Shown in pieces: positions 22,735-35,069 of a stretch of DNA of 64,000 nt (positions within the stretch are counted from its first letter, which is position 1; each line of letters begins with the position of its first letter). The notes under the pieces were generated by a model. It was not told the origin of the DNA, did no database searches, and was given only the letters and a program-made list of their open reading frames with translations. Origin of the DNA: Pleodorina starrii (Eukaryota > Chlorophyta > Chlorophyceae > Chlamydomonadales > Volvocaceae); the NCBI GenBank assembly GCA_030267565.1, contig BRXU01000012.1, positions 1,176,501-1,240,500 on the forward strand. Direction: 5' to 3'. A program made the position numbers and the translations under genes.

Positions 22735-23290
22735 TACATCCATTAGTGTTAGGGCTTGCCGACTGGACCTGTTGGGCGGCCCGCAGACGACCGCATCGTG
22801 TGTGCACTTGCGGCTTGGCGTCCAAAAACCAGTTTGCCTCTCATAGTTTGTCCCTTGCAACCTTTGTTATTCCAGGTAATAGTAATATGCGTCAAGACCG
22901 TCCGGCCGGCTAGCAGAACTGTGGTGTGGTGCTGTGGTCGGGGGGACAATGTTCGCTATGCAAATATAGTTGTATGTCGAAACGAAGAGACGCCTTCATG
23001 TAACGCCGAATAAAACTGTATAATTTGGAATGAATAGGAGTTCTGGATGCGTTGAAGCGAGTGCGGCCTCGGACCATGGACTCAGTCAACATCTTTTATT
23101 TTCTTTATATTACTGATACAGGCACGATTAGTTTGTAACAGAGTTTGTCAACGGCTATTAATATTGCCTTACAGCGTAGCGAGCCATCAAGGCGGGTCGT
23201 CACTCGGCCAGCCAGCCAGGCAGCCAGGCGCGCAGGCAGCAACGGACAGGGGCAACCCTTGGGACGGGGCTCCCCAGGGCGCTTCGCGCT
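22735..23290 (+). repeat. Dispersed repeat family R1, copy A
   Basis: It begins near TAGGGCTTGCCGACTGGACC and runs through CTTGCGGCTTGGCGTCCA, TGCAACCTTTGT, GCAGAACTGTGGTGTGGT, TTCGCTATGCAAATATA, GAGTGCGGCCTCGG and ATGGACTCAGTCAAC to a CAGC-type microsatellite and GGACAGGGGCAACCC. The same blocks occur in the same order in copy C (36105-36720) and, reversed, in copy B (24060-24615). No protein-coding capacity is seen, so it may be a non-autonomous element. Confidence 0.8.
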
Positions 23291-23789
23291 GGGGCCCCGC
23301 CAAAGAATAGAACCTTTCGCACCATTCCAGAACCGGTAAGCCAGGAACGCCCAATGAACTTGACGCGGGCGGTGCCCAAACTCCCCAAGAAAGGATTTTG
23401 TTATCCGGAATCCTACCCTGCCCAGCGAGCAAGTGCGATGTAGCTCAACCATATGAATTTTTAATGCCCTTTCAATAGCAGTCCCGCCCATGGGGATCGT
23501 GAGAGTGATCCACGAACTGCAAGATATACGAGGGCCCTCGAGGGCCCCCACACCTGTAGGTCATAGGAAGTGAATGGCGCTACTCTGGACACGAACCTAT
23601 TCCTAGACAAGTCTGGGCACAAACAACCCGCGTCTGAAAAGTTTATTAGCGCGTGCATAGCCCGCTGCCCAGCGCTGAACAGGGCTGAACAATTCTTCCG
23701 TACAAGACTCAAAAGGTGCATAATGGAGACGGGCGTGGCCGGAGGGCGCGCGAAACATTGTGTGCTGTCCTGTGGCTGTGTTTGCGCAT

Positions 23790-23905
23790 GTGTGCCTGTT
23801 GGGACGTACATTCTGCGCCGCCTTTCGGCTACGTCTCGTGTCAGACGGCCGCTTTGCTCACGGGGCCCACTCGCCGGGCAGGGCCGAAGCCCCACCAGCT
23901 GACTC
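23790..23905 (+). repeat. R1-associated segment, inverted match to 35690-35800
   Basis: The reverse complement of this stretch recurs at 35690-35800, including the GCCGAAAGGCGGCGC and GCCCGGGGAGTGGGCCC-like blocks with small changes. In both places it lies beside R1 copies, so it may be part of a longer composite element. Confidence 0.65.
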
Positions 23906-24059
23906 GATTCGACTGCATCTCGAACGTCTCGCGGTGAAGCTGCCCGAAATCACGTTGGCATAGCCCCAGAGGCGTTCTCGCTCAGGCTGCGGGCACCCGG
24001 TGGTTCGACCCAAGTCCGTAGCACTCAACTCCACCCATACGGATTTAACGGGGCCCCGC

Positions 24060-24615
24060 CCTTTTTCCGGCTTCAAGGATGCCGACATCCCTTGTTGGGC
24101 GGAGCCCCAGCGCCCTGGGGGGCCCGCCCCCTAGGGTTGCCCCTGTCCGTGGCTGCCTGCCTGCGTGCCTGCAGGTGCCTGCGTGCCTGTCTGCCTGCGT
24201 TACGACCAACCTTCTTTACTCGATACACTGTAAAGCAAGATTAACAGCCCTTGATAAATACATTAAAATTAAAAATTCAATAGTGCATGTATTAGTATAA
24301 AAGATGTATGACTAAATCTATGGTCCGAGGCCGCACTCGCTCCAACGCATCCACCACTCCTATTTATCACAACTTATACCGTGTTACTAATAGAGACGCC
24401 GTCATATACACATGTGACGGCGTCTCTTCGTTTCAACATCCAAATATATGGTATATGCATAGCGAACATTGGTCACAAGCACACCACAGTTCGGCTTGAC
24501 GCATCTTACTATTAAACGGGAAAACAGAGGTTGCAAGGGACAACCTGCTGGTTGGACGCCAAGCCAAATGCGCGCGCGATGCGGTCTTCTAGGCAAGGCG
24601 CCCAACAACTCCAGT
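24060..24615 (-). repeat. Dispersed repeat family R1, copy B (inverted)
   Basis: Read on the minus strand it follows copies A and C: CCGACTGGAGTTGTTGGGCG, CATTTGGCTTGGCGTCCAAC, TTCGCTATGCATATACC, GAGTGCGGCCTCGGACCAT, then a GCAGGCACG-type microsatellite and GGACAGGGGCAACCC. Its far flank, 23945-24085, is shared with 36930-37070. Copies A and B face opposite ways about 770 bp apart. Confidence 0.8.
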
Positions 24616-24734
24616 CGGCCAGCTGCGTGGTCGAGGGTAGTTGCAGACAAGCGTGTGGCAATGCTGAGCCACGTGACGGCGGTTCTGGATAAGCAATGGT
24701 TCCGCGAGGAGAAGGTTTCCCGGACGTCGGTCGG

Positions 24735-25118
24735 TGGCTGCGATGCTGAAGGAAGCGCGCGACAAGGAGGTTCTGAAGGCCGTGCCTGGAGACCCTGTTG
24801 GCCCTGTTGTGTTGTGCGTGCACCCCGAGCGCGTGCTTACTGAGGACAACTACCTCCACGACTACGGCAACGCCACCCTCGACTTCGGCAACAGCAACAC
24901 GTGCTACAAGGCCGTGTATGACAGGTGGCTGTGGCCGCGCAGCCCCTGCTCGTCTGCTGACCCGCCCCTACCCGCCCGACAGCCCCAGCTTCTGGGACCA
25001 TGTGGAGTACGACCGTGTGGACTACTCTGTGCACGTAGCCCTAAAAGAAATGGGGTTGGGAAGGCCGGACCGTACGGCTGTCGAGATCCGCTATCAAGGA
25101 TTGCTGAAGAGCTGTTGA
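24735..25118 (+). pseudogene. Orphan coding-like fragment, frame-shifted or with a missed intron
   Basis: Frame 1 from 24734 reads LKAVPGDPVGPVVLCVHPER and then TLDFGNSNTCYKAVYDRWLW. Around 24930-24960 the sense shifts to another frame, which reads LLTRPYPPDSPSFWDHVEYD and RVDYSVHVALKEMGLG up to a stop at 25116-25118. Either a short intron starts at the GTGGCT after CYKAVYDR, or this is a broken gene. I do not recognise the family. It lies directly beside repeat copy B and could be a captured fragment. Confidence 0.4.
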
Positions 25119-25633
25119 CCCCATTTGGGTTTCCCGCGCAAATAGAAAGACGACAGGACCCTTAATTTAGTCTCTTCCTACTCGCATGCCTACCTTACGC
25201 TCTCAAGTCCCTAGCCCTCAACGGATTTATTGGGTTTCTCGTTTCACGGAAGCCGACACCCCTTGTTGAAGTATTCACTTCAACCACGCACGCCGGCAAC
25301 AGGACACTCCTCCCCAAGGTCGTGCCAATGACTTTCCAGAAAGAACGCGGGTTGCTCTGTGGGCCAACATGGCCGTGCGACATTACTCGCCCATGGACAC
25401 GCGTGCGGCGGCCGCGAGGACGACCCAAAATCTGAGCTAAGATCTTGGTAAGGTCCCTACCCAAATAGCTATTTGCCTGTGTTGCGTTGATGCGTTGATA
25501 TTTTGCAGAGCAGAGACATGTTGCCTGAGCCCTAGATCAAACCAAAAATTCGTTTGTACGGCATGCAGTTTGCAAGCCTTTTGTCAGCCATATGGCCAAG
25601 ATATCCCAACAGAAGAATGTGCTGATACGTCTG

Positions 25634-25700
25634 ATCGTAGCCGTGAAGTTCGAAGCAAGTGTCGCACACAAGGAAGCACACTTGGCACTTCGGCTACGAT
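25634..25700. promoter_or_regulatory. Imperfect inverted repeat upstream of NAA15
   Basis: ATCGTAGCCG at 25634-25643 and CGGCTACGAT at 25691-25700 are perfect reverse complements. Inside them AAGTGT and ACACTT pair again. It lies 94-160 bp before the NAA15 ATG, so in the promoter or 5' UTR. Function unknown. Confidence 0.5.
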
Positions 25701-25793
25701 TGTCAAGAGAACTGGCGACTTGCACCGCTTATCTATTCTTGAACATACAACTGAGTCAACGCTATTAGCTTACGTTGGGCTAGCTCCAACATC

Positions 25794-28700
25794 ATGGCGT
25801 CCGGAGGCGCGCAGCCAACTCAGCCCCTTCCCTCCAAAGAGGCGGGCCTCTTCAAGCAGGTTTTACGCTTTCATGAGTCTAAACAGTACAAGAAGGCCAT
25901 CAAGACAGCAGATCAAATCTTGAAGAAATTCCCGGAACACGGCGAGACGCTGGCCATGAAGGGCCTTTGCCTGCGCAACCTGGCACCTGACAGCGAAAAG
26001 GAGAAGAAGGAGGAAGCGTACGAGCTTGTCAGGAAGGGAGTGAAATGCGACCTGAAAAGCCACGTCTGCTGGCACGTCTACGGGTGAGATTTCTGTGCAT
26101 GCTGGCGGCGGCTTGTACGCCGCTACTCCCACGACGGCATATATGCCAGTTGCTTCCTCAAAGTGCACCGTTGGATCATCAGACATGAGGGTGTGATCGT
26201 GCCGGGATGGTTACGGCGTCGCGGCTTTGTACAGGGGAGAGCGCGCCGGGATAGCACGCCCGCACTAACTTGGCCATGATGCCACATGAGCGCCCATGAG
26301 TGTGCGGAGCACGCAGGTGGCAAAAGTGCATCCTATTTCAACCTGTGACACGTGGCTTTCTTCTCGGAAGGGTCAATTATGAGGTCGTTGTCCCATGGGG
26401 TGACGACCCCTAAAGGCCACGGCCCAGCACCTGCCTTTACGTGTCACGGGCGCTCAGATACTTCCCGAAGTGGCCTGTCCCGCAGTTCTAGCCTAACTAA
26501 AGCACCCCTCAAGCGCTTAGGTCGCGGCCACCTTGCCGATCACCCTTGCGTGCACGCCCGGCGCCCCGCCCCTTTCCGCAGCCTGCTGTATCGCCAGGAC
26601 CGGGAGTACAAAGAAGCTATCAAATGCTACCTGAACGCACTGCGGATAGACAAGGAAAACGTGCAGATTTTGCGCGATCTGGCACTGCTGCAGGTGGGAC
26701 CGCGTGCGGGTGCAGCGGCCGTTGTGGCAGCCTTGTCATCAAAAGCGCTACTGTAAGCACAAGGTCGTGCTTTGCCTTGGCGGAGTCCTCTGGTCTTGCT
26801 TACCACTCGATAGCCGCTGCTGCTGCAGACTGGATGGAAGCTGTTTCACAGCAGTGGAAGCAATGTTGAGACCTCCCTCCCTCGCCTCGCTCTTCGCCTG
26901 GACCCTGCCGGCCGTAGATCCAAATGCGCGACCTCCAGGGCTTCGTGGACACACGTCACCAGCTGCTGACGCTGAAGCCCAGCAACCGCAGCCACTGGAT
27001 CACCTTCGCGGTGGCCCACCACATGAACGGAGCCCACGAGCTGGCCGTGCAGGTGGGATGGGGCCACCGACAAGTTGGTGGCGGGCTGGGGCTAGGAAGC
27101 AACGGGCCCGAAACAAGTGCGAACGTCCAAGCGCTGTAGTACAACGGAGACTGCTTTTGAAATACGAGCCTTAAGACAATCGCCGCAAGACAAAACTGGT
27201 TGAGTGTTGTGGTGCATTTAAGCGGTGTGGAGCAGCCAAAGATTGCTGCGAGATGAAAAGGCAGAAACAGCCGCGTCAGAGATACCTGCACATTTAGCAA
27301 GGTGCGGGGTCGGGGCATGGAGGGACACGGCTAGGGGTACGGTCTGGAATCCCGACTACCACCCAAACGTCGTTTTGGGAGCATCTTAGCTCGTTCATTA
27401 CGGTTGGTGGAATCCCGAAAGAGTGGGCAGCAGTTGGGGGAGACCGCCCCTTCCCGTGTGTGGGCACCAGTGTGTGGGCAGGAATGGGGGCATATGAACC
27501 AATGTGCCGAATAACCAATTAACTGGACCGCGGGGTCGCACTTTTGCGGGTCCCATGGGACCGAACCCTATCTCCACGGGAAACTGAGGGTTGAAGGCAT
27601 GCAGGTGGCAGACCCGTGGGGTTGGGGCCCACACGACTACAGGGGCCCCTCCATCACGCATCCTAATCCACCCTCAATCGACGTTGGTGGTCTACCTGGC
27701 TGACGCCCCCGCCATGCCATGACGCTTCCTGCTGCCCAACCTTGCGCAGGTGCTACAGCAGTTTGAGCGCACGCTGGACGAAGTGCCGGCGTCGGAGGCG
27801 TACGAGCACAGCGAGATGCTTCTGTACGCGGCCTCGGTCATGGCCGAGGGCGGCAAGCCTGAGGAGGCGTTGGCGTATCTGGACAAGCGGAAGGTGGGAG
27901 CCGCGGGGTGGAGCCAGGCGGCTGGGAGAAGCAGCTACGGCTGGCAAGCTCGCAACGAGGGGATTGGCCTCCGCCACTGTAGGCCTCAGGCCGCATGTGC
28001 TGGAACGACGGGGAAACATGGTGTCCGGCGCGTTGGGCGTGTAAAGCGACATGCGCATTTCGGAGTTTCGTGGCCTTTGGGCACTCCAATCCAATCTTGT
28101 GGCCTCTTGTTGTTTGAGGACAGTTGCCTGCTGTCTGTTTGTGGGTCCCTTGCAAGCGCGTAGGACAAGATCAAGGACCGTTCCGGTCTGGCGGAGATGC
28201 AGGCCCGGCTGTTGATGCGGGTGGGCCGCAAGGAGGAGGCAGCCGCCGTGTACCGGCGCCTGCTGGCTGTCAACCCAAACAACTACAAGCTCCACGATGG
28301 GCTCCGCGCGGCGTTGGGGCTGGTGCCCACGGCCGAGTCGGGTGAGCGGTTAGGAGAAGGGGAGCGCAGGGCAAGGCATGGCGCAGCGGCGGCCTGTCCG
28401 AATGGAAGGGAGGTCTAAATAGCTGATCGTGTCGCTTCGCTCCGCCCGCTGGGACCTCCTGCTTCCAGGTGGCGTCCTGTCTGAGGAGCAGCGGGCGGCC
28501 CTCACGGCGCTGTACGACGAAATGCAAGTGCAGTTCCCGGGGAACAGCGCTTGCCGCCGCATCCCTCTGGACTTCAAGGTGCGGATCGGGGGGCCGGGGG
28601 CCGTCGTATCGCATACGTGCTTTCGACAAGGACAGGCTGCACTAGTGGATGAAAATGAAGGGAAACAGATTCAAGGGGAGCGGAAGGCAGAACGGAGCGG

Positions 28701-31700
28701 TCCACAACATTACCTGTAGACAGGTGCAGGGATATGAATTGGACAGGTGCAGGGATATGAATGGTTCAGGCTGCAGAGCCCGCAGGCCGAAGCGATTCGC
28801 GGGGCTCCACAACGTATCCTCCTTCATGATAAGTATCCGACAAAGTCACGTATATTGGGCCACGGGGACGCAGTGGGGTCGTGACGGGGCCCACCCGGGG
28901 CAATGTCATGCGGGCAAGCTTAGTGGTTCATGCATGCGAGTACGGTAGCTGACGCACCGCGCTGGTGATCTGGGAAAGACATGTGAGGTTCTTCGGTCGG
29001 CAAACTATGTTCGGTAGCACATGCTGCGCCTTTATAATCGCCCATGTTCCCTGCGCGTTGAAGCTTACTCTATTTAGCTACTAACTACTAGCCTCGTAAT
29101 ATGCGCAAACCAGGGTTAGCACACTCAACTGTGGATAGTTTAGGTAGTCCAAAGGCCCACGACCGGCTCCCGGGGACTCCAGCTGGTCTGGAACCTGGGT
29201 GAGCTCTGTGTGGAACGGTCGGGTGCTGATGGGCTATCTGACGGCCAGTCGTAGCGGCCAGCATCTCACGGCCAGTCGTAGCGGCCAGCATGGCAAATAC
29301 AAAGGCGCAATGGCGCCCGGGGCGGGCATTGACACGGAGCGCGAATCGGGCTGTCACGGGCGTAGGGCTGTTGGGACCGAGCGGTGGGCGGTGCTCTGGT
29401 CTAAGTGCGTTTTGTCTCTTTACCCGGCGCCGCCTCATTCACGGAGCCTGCCTCACTCGTCCTCGCTGCCCTGCTTCTGCGGCTGCCTTGTGTCCAGGTG
29501 GGTGAGGCCTTCAAGGCGGCTGCGGACGCATACCTCCGGATCGGCCTCACGCGCGGCGTGCCCTCGCTGTACGTGGATACGCGGCCGCTGCTGGCGGATC
29601 CGGCCAAGAGCGACGCAGTGCAGCAGCTGGTGGAGTCGTACCGGGACAGCCTGCGCAAGTGAGGCGGGGCGGAAAGGCGCACACATACATAGGACGGTCG
29701 ATCAAAGGAGCGTGTACGGGTATGAGGGTCGGAAGCACGGGTTGTCTGGGACATTGGGACGGCAACTGGCGCCGTCTTGCGGCGTTCAGTGTCATCATGA
29801 AGCAGCCAGACGGCTAACACTAGGCGCACATACCCCTGAAGATCCCATGAGGCCCACCCATGTGTCGCTGATGCACCCCTTTGGCACCCCGCCTCCGCCT
29901 TCGGTTGCCTTGGTGCTGCTGACTTCCGCCTAAGACACCGTCCGCTGCGTGTCGCAGGTCGGGGGCCTACCCGCCCCTCACAGGCGCCGCTAGTGATGCG
30001 CCGCCGCCGGCGCCCGAGTCACCGCAGACGCTCGTATGGGTGCTGCTCTACCTGGCGCGGTTCTACGACCGTCAGGTGGGTGGCGCCCTAACCTCGCGGA
30101 GGGTCGGGATGGAGGAAAAAACGAGGACAACGCTTGCATGAACGGTGAACCGGTGGGTGTGCGCGCCGCCTGCTCTGCAAGGCGCATACGAGTGAGGACA
30201 CGTCCCATAGCATGGATGCCGGCGGTTCACGCTGTGCTCTTGGACGGGCAGCGTTTTCACGTTTGGGCGGGTCGTGGCGCGTCCCGTTATCCCACCTGGA
30301 TGGAGATAAAACGTAAGGCACGTGGGGCGCTGCTGCGCTGTGATGGGTGGCATCTAATGTAAGCTTGTTGCGCGTTGGGATGTCGTACTGTGTGATGACA
30401 GCTTTTGCGCGAGGGCAACACGAGAGCCCGAATTACGCGAAGTACACGAAATACACGGTCCGCGCCTCCGCGTCCCCCTCTCTTGTGTCGGCTGCCAACA
30501 GGGCCGCTGGCAGGAGGCACTGGCGCTCATCGACGAGGCGCTGGAGCACACACCCACGCTCATTGAGCTGTACGTGGCCAAGGCCAAAATCCTCAAACAC
30601 GCGGGCGACCTGGAGGGTAGGTGGGTGATTGCGCACTCGGTGGGTGCTCGGCCGGTTGGCGGGACTTGCGGCCGCGTTGTGTTGCATGTTTCTATTGTGT
30701 CGAAACCGTTCCCGGGGAGGTGTTGTCTGCATTTGTTGGGCTGCTGAGGTTGGGCTGCTGAGGTGGGCTGATGCTTAAAGCATCCCCCTTAAGGGCGTTG
30801 CCTCCTTTCTGTAACCGCCCACTTCCTGGCAAGGGCTGGGCGGGCCTTTGGCCCTTGGCACGCCCGAGCAGCTTTTCTTTTCAGTCCCTCCAGTCTCAGC
30901 CTTGGACAAATTCGGTTATTCGGTTCCATGCACTTGCACTCGCTGCCTTACCTCTGCCCTTTTCCACCTGGGTTATGCCGCAGTTTTCAAGGTGTTCGGG
31001 CCCCTTCCTTAACCCTAAACCCTCCTCTGTATTGGTGTCCGCCTGTCCGTCAATCCCCTCTGTCCATCCAGGCGCCGCACACATTGCGGAGACCTCCCGG
31101 CGCATGGACCTGCAGGACCGCTTCCTCAACAGCATGGCGGTCAAGGCGCTGCTGGCCGCGGGACACTGCGCCGCTGCCGAGCGCACCGCGGCGCTCTTCA
31201 CGCGCGACGGCGAGCAGGGCGCTAACTCGCTGTACGACATGCAACACATGTGGTACGAGGTGGCGGCGGGGCGCGCGCACACGGGCCGCGGCCCCCAGGG
31301 CGCCGGGCCGGCGCTGAAAAAGTTCACCGCTGTTGTGCAGCACTTCACTGACATCCACGATGACCAGTTTGACTTCCACTCGTACTGTGTACGGAAGGGC
31401 ACGCTGCGGTCGTACGTGGCGATGCTGAACATGATGGACCTGCTGTACGGCCACAAGTTCTACTCCAGGGTGGGTGCGCGAGTGGGAGTTGTCGAGATGG
31501 GGCGGCTCGGATTGATGCGAGGGGCAGGGGCCTGAATCCGCGCGGGCTCCCACAGTCCCTGAGCAGCCACCGGGGGTCCGCTTGAGACCCGACCCCACCC
31601 TATCTGGACGCACCTTCCTGTCACGCAGGCCGCCGGTGGCGCCATTCGGGTGTACCTGCAGCTGCACGACAAGCCGTTGGGGGCTGCAAATGGGGCAGAT

Positions 31701-34271
31701 GAGGAGGCGCAGCTGGCAGCCATGAGCCCGGAGGAGCGCAAGAAGTACAAGCTTGCTAAGAAGAAGGAGGTGGGGGCCGAGTGCGAGTGTAGCTGTTGGA
31801 CCGATGTGCATGCGTGTACATGGGTACGGGTGTGTTGCATGGCTGGGCACATGGGTATGAGTGTGCTACCTGAACAGTTACCCATACGAGCCGGGGGGCC
31901 CAACAAAACGCTAACAAAACGCCTGCAAGCACGACATAAACGACCAACCATGCACTGGCACATGCTGAGCGAGTAGCTGCAGACTGCAGACAGTCCGGGC
32001 TGGTCGATGTGCAGCGCCTGGTGATGACAGCTCGCCCTGCACAGCTCGCCTTCTGCTTGCGCCGGCGCATCGAGTGCGGGCGCCCTGGCGCTCAGTTTGC
32101 GTGGCCCCCGTGTGCAATCTTATACAGGAGAAGGAGAAGGCGCGCAGGACGGCCGAGGAGAAGGAGCGCGAGGAGCGGGAAAAGCGCGAGCGCGAGAAAG
32201 CAGCGGCGCAGAAGGGCGGCAAGAAGGGCAACGCGGCGGCCATCAAACGGTGAGGAGGGGCAAATGAACACATCTGGCGCCAGCAGATGCCGTGGCACTG
32301 GGGAGTAGATGCACACAAATTGCCGATACGGCAAACATCAATGAGGAGCAAGTCAAGCTTACGTACCAGCCACCACATCATGTATTACTCACCCGGATTC
32401 ACCCGCACTATACCCGCACTATTGCTATTAACCATGAAGAAGGACAACTGAAAGGGCGGCGCGCCCTTGAACACAACTTTCCCGGTCGTTGGGATGCGGG
32501 AAGAATTCCGTGCGCGGGGCTAATTCCCGTGGCGGCATCGTCTTGCCCTCGTTATGTTCAGCCCCCGCTATGCCCTCCGCCCCACAGGGAGCCCGACCCC
32601 GACCCTGATGGCGCCAAGCTGGCCGCCACCCCCGATCCGCTGGGTGAGGCGTCTAAACTTGTGGAGATGCTGGTGCGGCACGCGGGCGACCGGCTGGCCA
32701 GCCATGTGCTGGCAGCGGAGGTGGCGCTTCGCAAGGGGCGGCTGGTGGTGGCGCTCGGGGCTGTGCGCAAGGCGGCGGCAGTGGCGGAGGGCGGCGTGGC
32801 GCACCCCGATGTGCACGGCCTGGTTGTGCGTCTGGCGCTGGCGGGTAAGTCTTGGTTGGGCGGGCAGATGGGGGGGTTTAGGGTTTCAGTGTCCAATACG
32901 ATATTCTACGAATACTGAGAGGCACATAATTTGATCCATAAAAATTCGGAAGCCCGCACAGCTGAAGAATCTGCCGTCACTAATTCGATCCCGAGGAATA
33001 ATTTAACGACTCTCGAGATGTGCTGTTTTGTTAACAAGTTTATGAAATGCACACGGTCATGGTTGATATCTTGGCAACAATCATGCCTTGTACCCCACCG
33101 TAACGACCCCCTAAGACAGATACTTTCGGGCCTTCCCAGCCACATAACATCTCATCACGGTAGCTATGCACTCGTTGCAACTCGATCAGGGGATTTGGTA
33201 TGTGTACCGAATCCCCTGATCCGGTTGGTTCGCCCATTTCCGCCAGCGTCATCATTTTTCGCTTGCTTTCTGTGTTGTCCCTGGTGGTGATGCACTGCCG
33301 CAGTCCAAAACTCCCCGCCGGAGCACGCGGTGGTGCGGTCGGTGGTGGACGCTGGGCTAACCGCGCTGCTGGGTGGGAGCAGCCCCGCGCACTTCGCTGA
33401 GACCTGGCGGGCAGCGCACGGCGGCGCCTCGCTGGCGCACCGCCTGGCGGCCGGCAAGACGATGGTGCTGCTGGGCGCTGCCGGAGGGGTGGAGCAGCAG
33501 CAGGTGGCCACCACGGCGGCGGTGGCGCACGTGATGGCGGAGGACCTGAGGTAAGGTGGGGGACGTTGGAGGGGAGGCCGAATTCATGTTGCGGCCAGCA
33601 TTGTAATTAGGGACCTCCTCTCGGCCACCCTGATAGTGTGGCGGGTGCACGGCCGGGACACGTTAGCCAGCCGCCAGCCCGGCTTTGGACGCTGGCGACT
33701 GATGCGCGGGTTGAGCAGTAGTGCCTGGCTCGGCGGGGGCTGATTCTATGGGTGCATTTGGGCGTCGAGCGGGTTTATCGGGGTCTGCATCCTCCCTTGT
33801 CCTTAAGTGACGATATCATCACGGCTGGTGTAAAATTGAGCAAACATCGCAGCGTCAGTCATCGATTGCAGCAAAGATTGCGCTCAATTGCGATTTCCCT
33901 GAATGTGTTTTGTTTCAGTGCGAACCGTGCACTCCTTTCTTGCCGCTGTCGCGTAACCCCGGCTTCCCAACATCCCCTACCCCCCCTGTATCGTCGCCCC
34001 GTTCACAATTCCCTTCTGTGCCATGTGCCCGCCCTTGTGCCCTCTTGTCTGGCACGGCAGCTCGAAGCCGCACGACCACGCGCAGTGTGTCGAGGTGCAC
34101 CAGCTGCTGGGGAACGAGTGGGGCGATCGGCAGGCGGCGGCGCGGTGGCAAGCGGCGTGCGCAACGGCTTTCCCGCACTCGCGCTACTTCGGCGGCGCGC
34201 GGCTGATGGCCTTGTCTCCCGTGTACGACTTTAACAGCATGCGGGAGGCGTTCGGAAAGCTGTCGTTCTAG
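25794..34271 (+). CDS. NAA15: NatA N-terminal acetyltransferase auxiliary subunit NAA15
   Basis: NAA15 is the TPR scaffold that anchors the catalytic NAA10 to the ribosome for co-translational N-terminal acetylation. Fifteen exons, all in phase, 912 aa (human about 866): 25794-26083, 26582-26693, 26918-27052, 27750-27893, 28164-28341, 28469-28578, 29498-29658, 29958-30075, 30502-30616, 31072-31469, 31629-31769, 32128-32249, 32588-32844, 33304-33550, 34061-34271. Conserved blocks include [106 protein letters not shown] and the Lys/Glu-rich helix of exons 11-12. The TPR-like helix pairs run through most of the protein. Introns carry small tandem repeats and one AT-rich island. It is neither NAA25 nor NAA35. 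Confidence 0.96.
28719..28764. repeat. 23-bp tandem duplication in NAA15 intron 6
   Basis: GACAGGTGCAGGGATATGAA begins at 28719 and again at 28742. It is intronic and no coding effect is expected. Confidence 0.8.
29241..29293. repeat. 27-bp tandem duplication in NAA15 intron 6
   Basis: ACGGCCAGTCGTAGCGGCCA starts at 29241 and is repeated from 29268. It is intronic. Confidence 0.85.
33184..33221. repeat. 17-bp inverted repeat with 4-nt loop, NAA15 intron 13
   Basis: Arms 33184-33200 and 33205-33221 pair at all but one position, where RNA would form G-U; the loop is TGTG. The surrounding 32890-33190 is AT-rich compared with the gene. It could be the end of a small inserted element or a transcript hairpin. 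Confidence 0.75.
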
Positions 34272-35069
34272 TCGAACTGGCTGAGGCTGCACCGCGGGAG
34301 ACATACGGATCTCCAGCCTTGGACAGAAACGCCGCCGGAAGCTACGGGAGAGGGGGGGGGGGAAATCTGGGACAATCCTGGTCGGACCGCGCGAGCGCGA
34401 GCATGGCTCTGTCGGGCCGCTTGCCGTTGACTGTGTCTGGGGTGTGAAGCAGGAGTTTAAGTCGCAGAACGGGGGCAAGTACTAGGGGTCCACGTTAGGG
34501 TAATGTAGGAAATGGCGAGGTGGTGCATTTTTGCGGGGTAGTGCGAATTTTTACGAGGGGCCCCGTGAGGTGTCATGCGGCGAGCGCAAACTGCCTCACG
34601 GCCCCACCCCACGGGCGTGCCGCCTGCCGGCGTTGACACGTTTACCGTGGATAAGGGACTGGGTCCCGTGGGACCCGCCTAGGTGCGGCCGTCGGCGTCC
34701 AGTTGGTTTATTGGTCGGCATCATGGTTCAGATGCGCCCGTTCACTCACAGGAAGGAGTTATCTTCTCGCCCTTTCGGGGTCTCACCAGCAGAAACGAAG
34801 GAGCTTATATGCTCCCAAAAGGACGTTTGGGCTGCAAACTAGCCTGGCGCCGCTCCCTCCATGTGGTACGTTCTGAAGGCACTTGTGACCACACTGAAGC
34901 GCCCCAAGTGCGCCAGACAGACAATGCCCCAGACCACACCCATTACACATTCCGAAGGGTCCCCCAGCCAAAGGAAGTAGAGCGCGCAGCACTGGACACT
35001 GGCTCACAAGAGAGCAATAAGACAACCAATGCAGGCAGCGAACCACAAACCCAATCCGTGGCCACTTTT

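Larger units (their letters stand above)
22174..25793. other. Repeat-rich divergent intergenic region, uL16 to NAA15
   Basis: It holds two inverted copies of one repeat family (22735-23290 and 24060-24615), a further family segment at 23790-23905, an orphan coding-like stretch at 24735-25118, and the NAA15 upstream region with an imperfect inverted repeat at 25634-25700. Base composition is markedly less GC-rich than in the genes, suggesting inserted elements. Confidence 0.6.
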
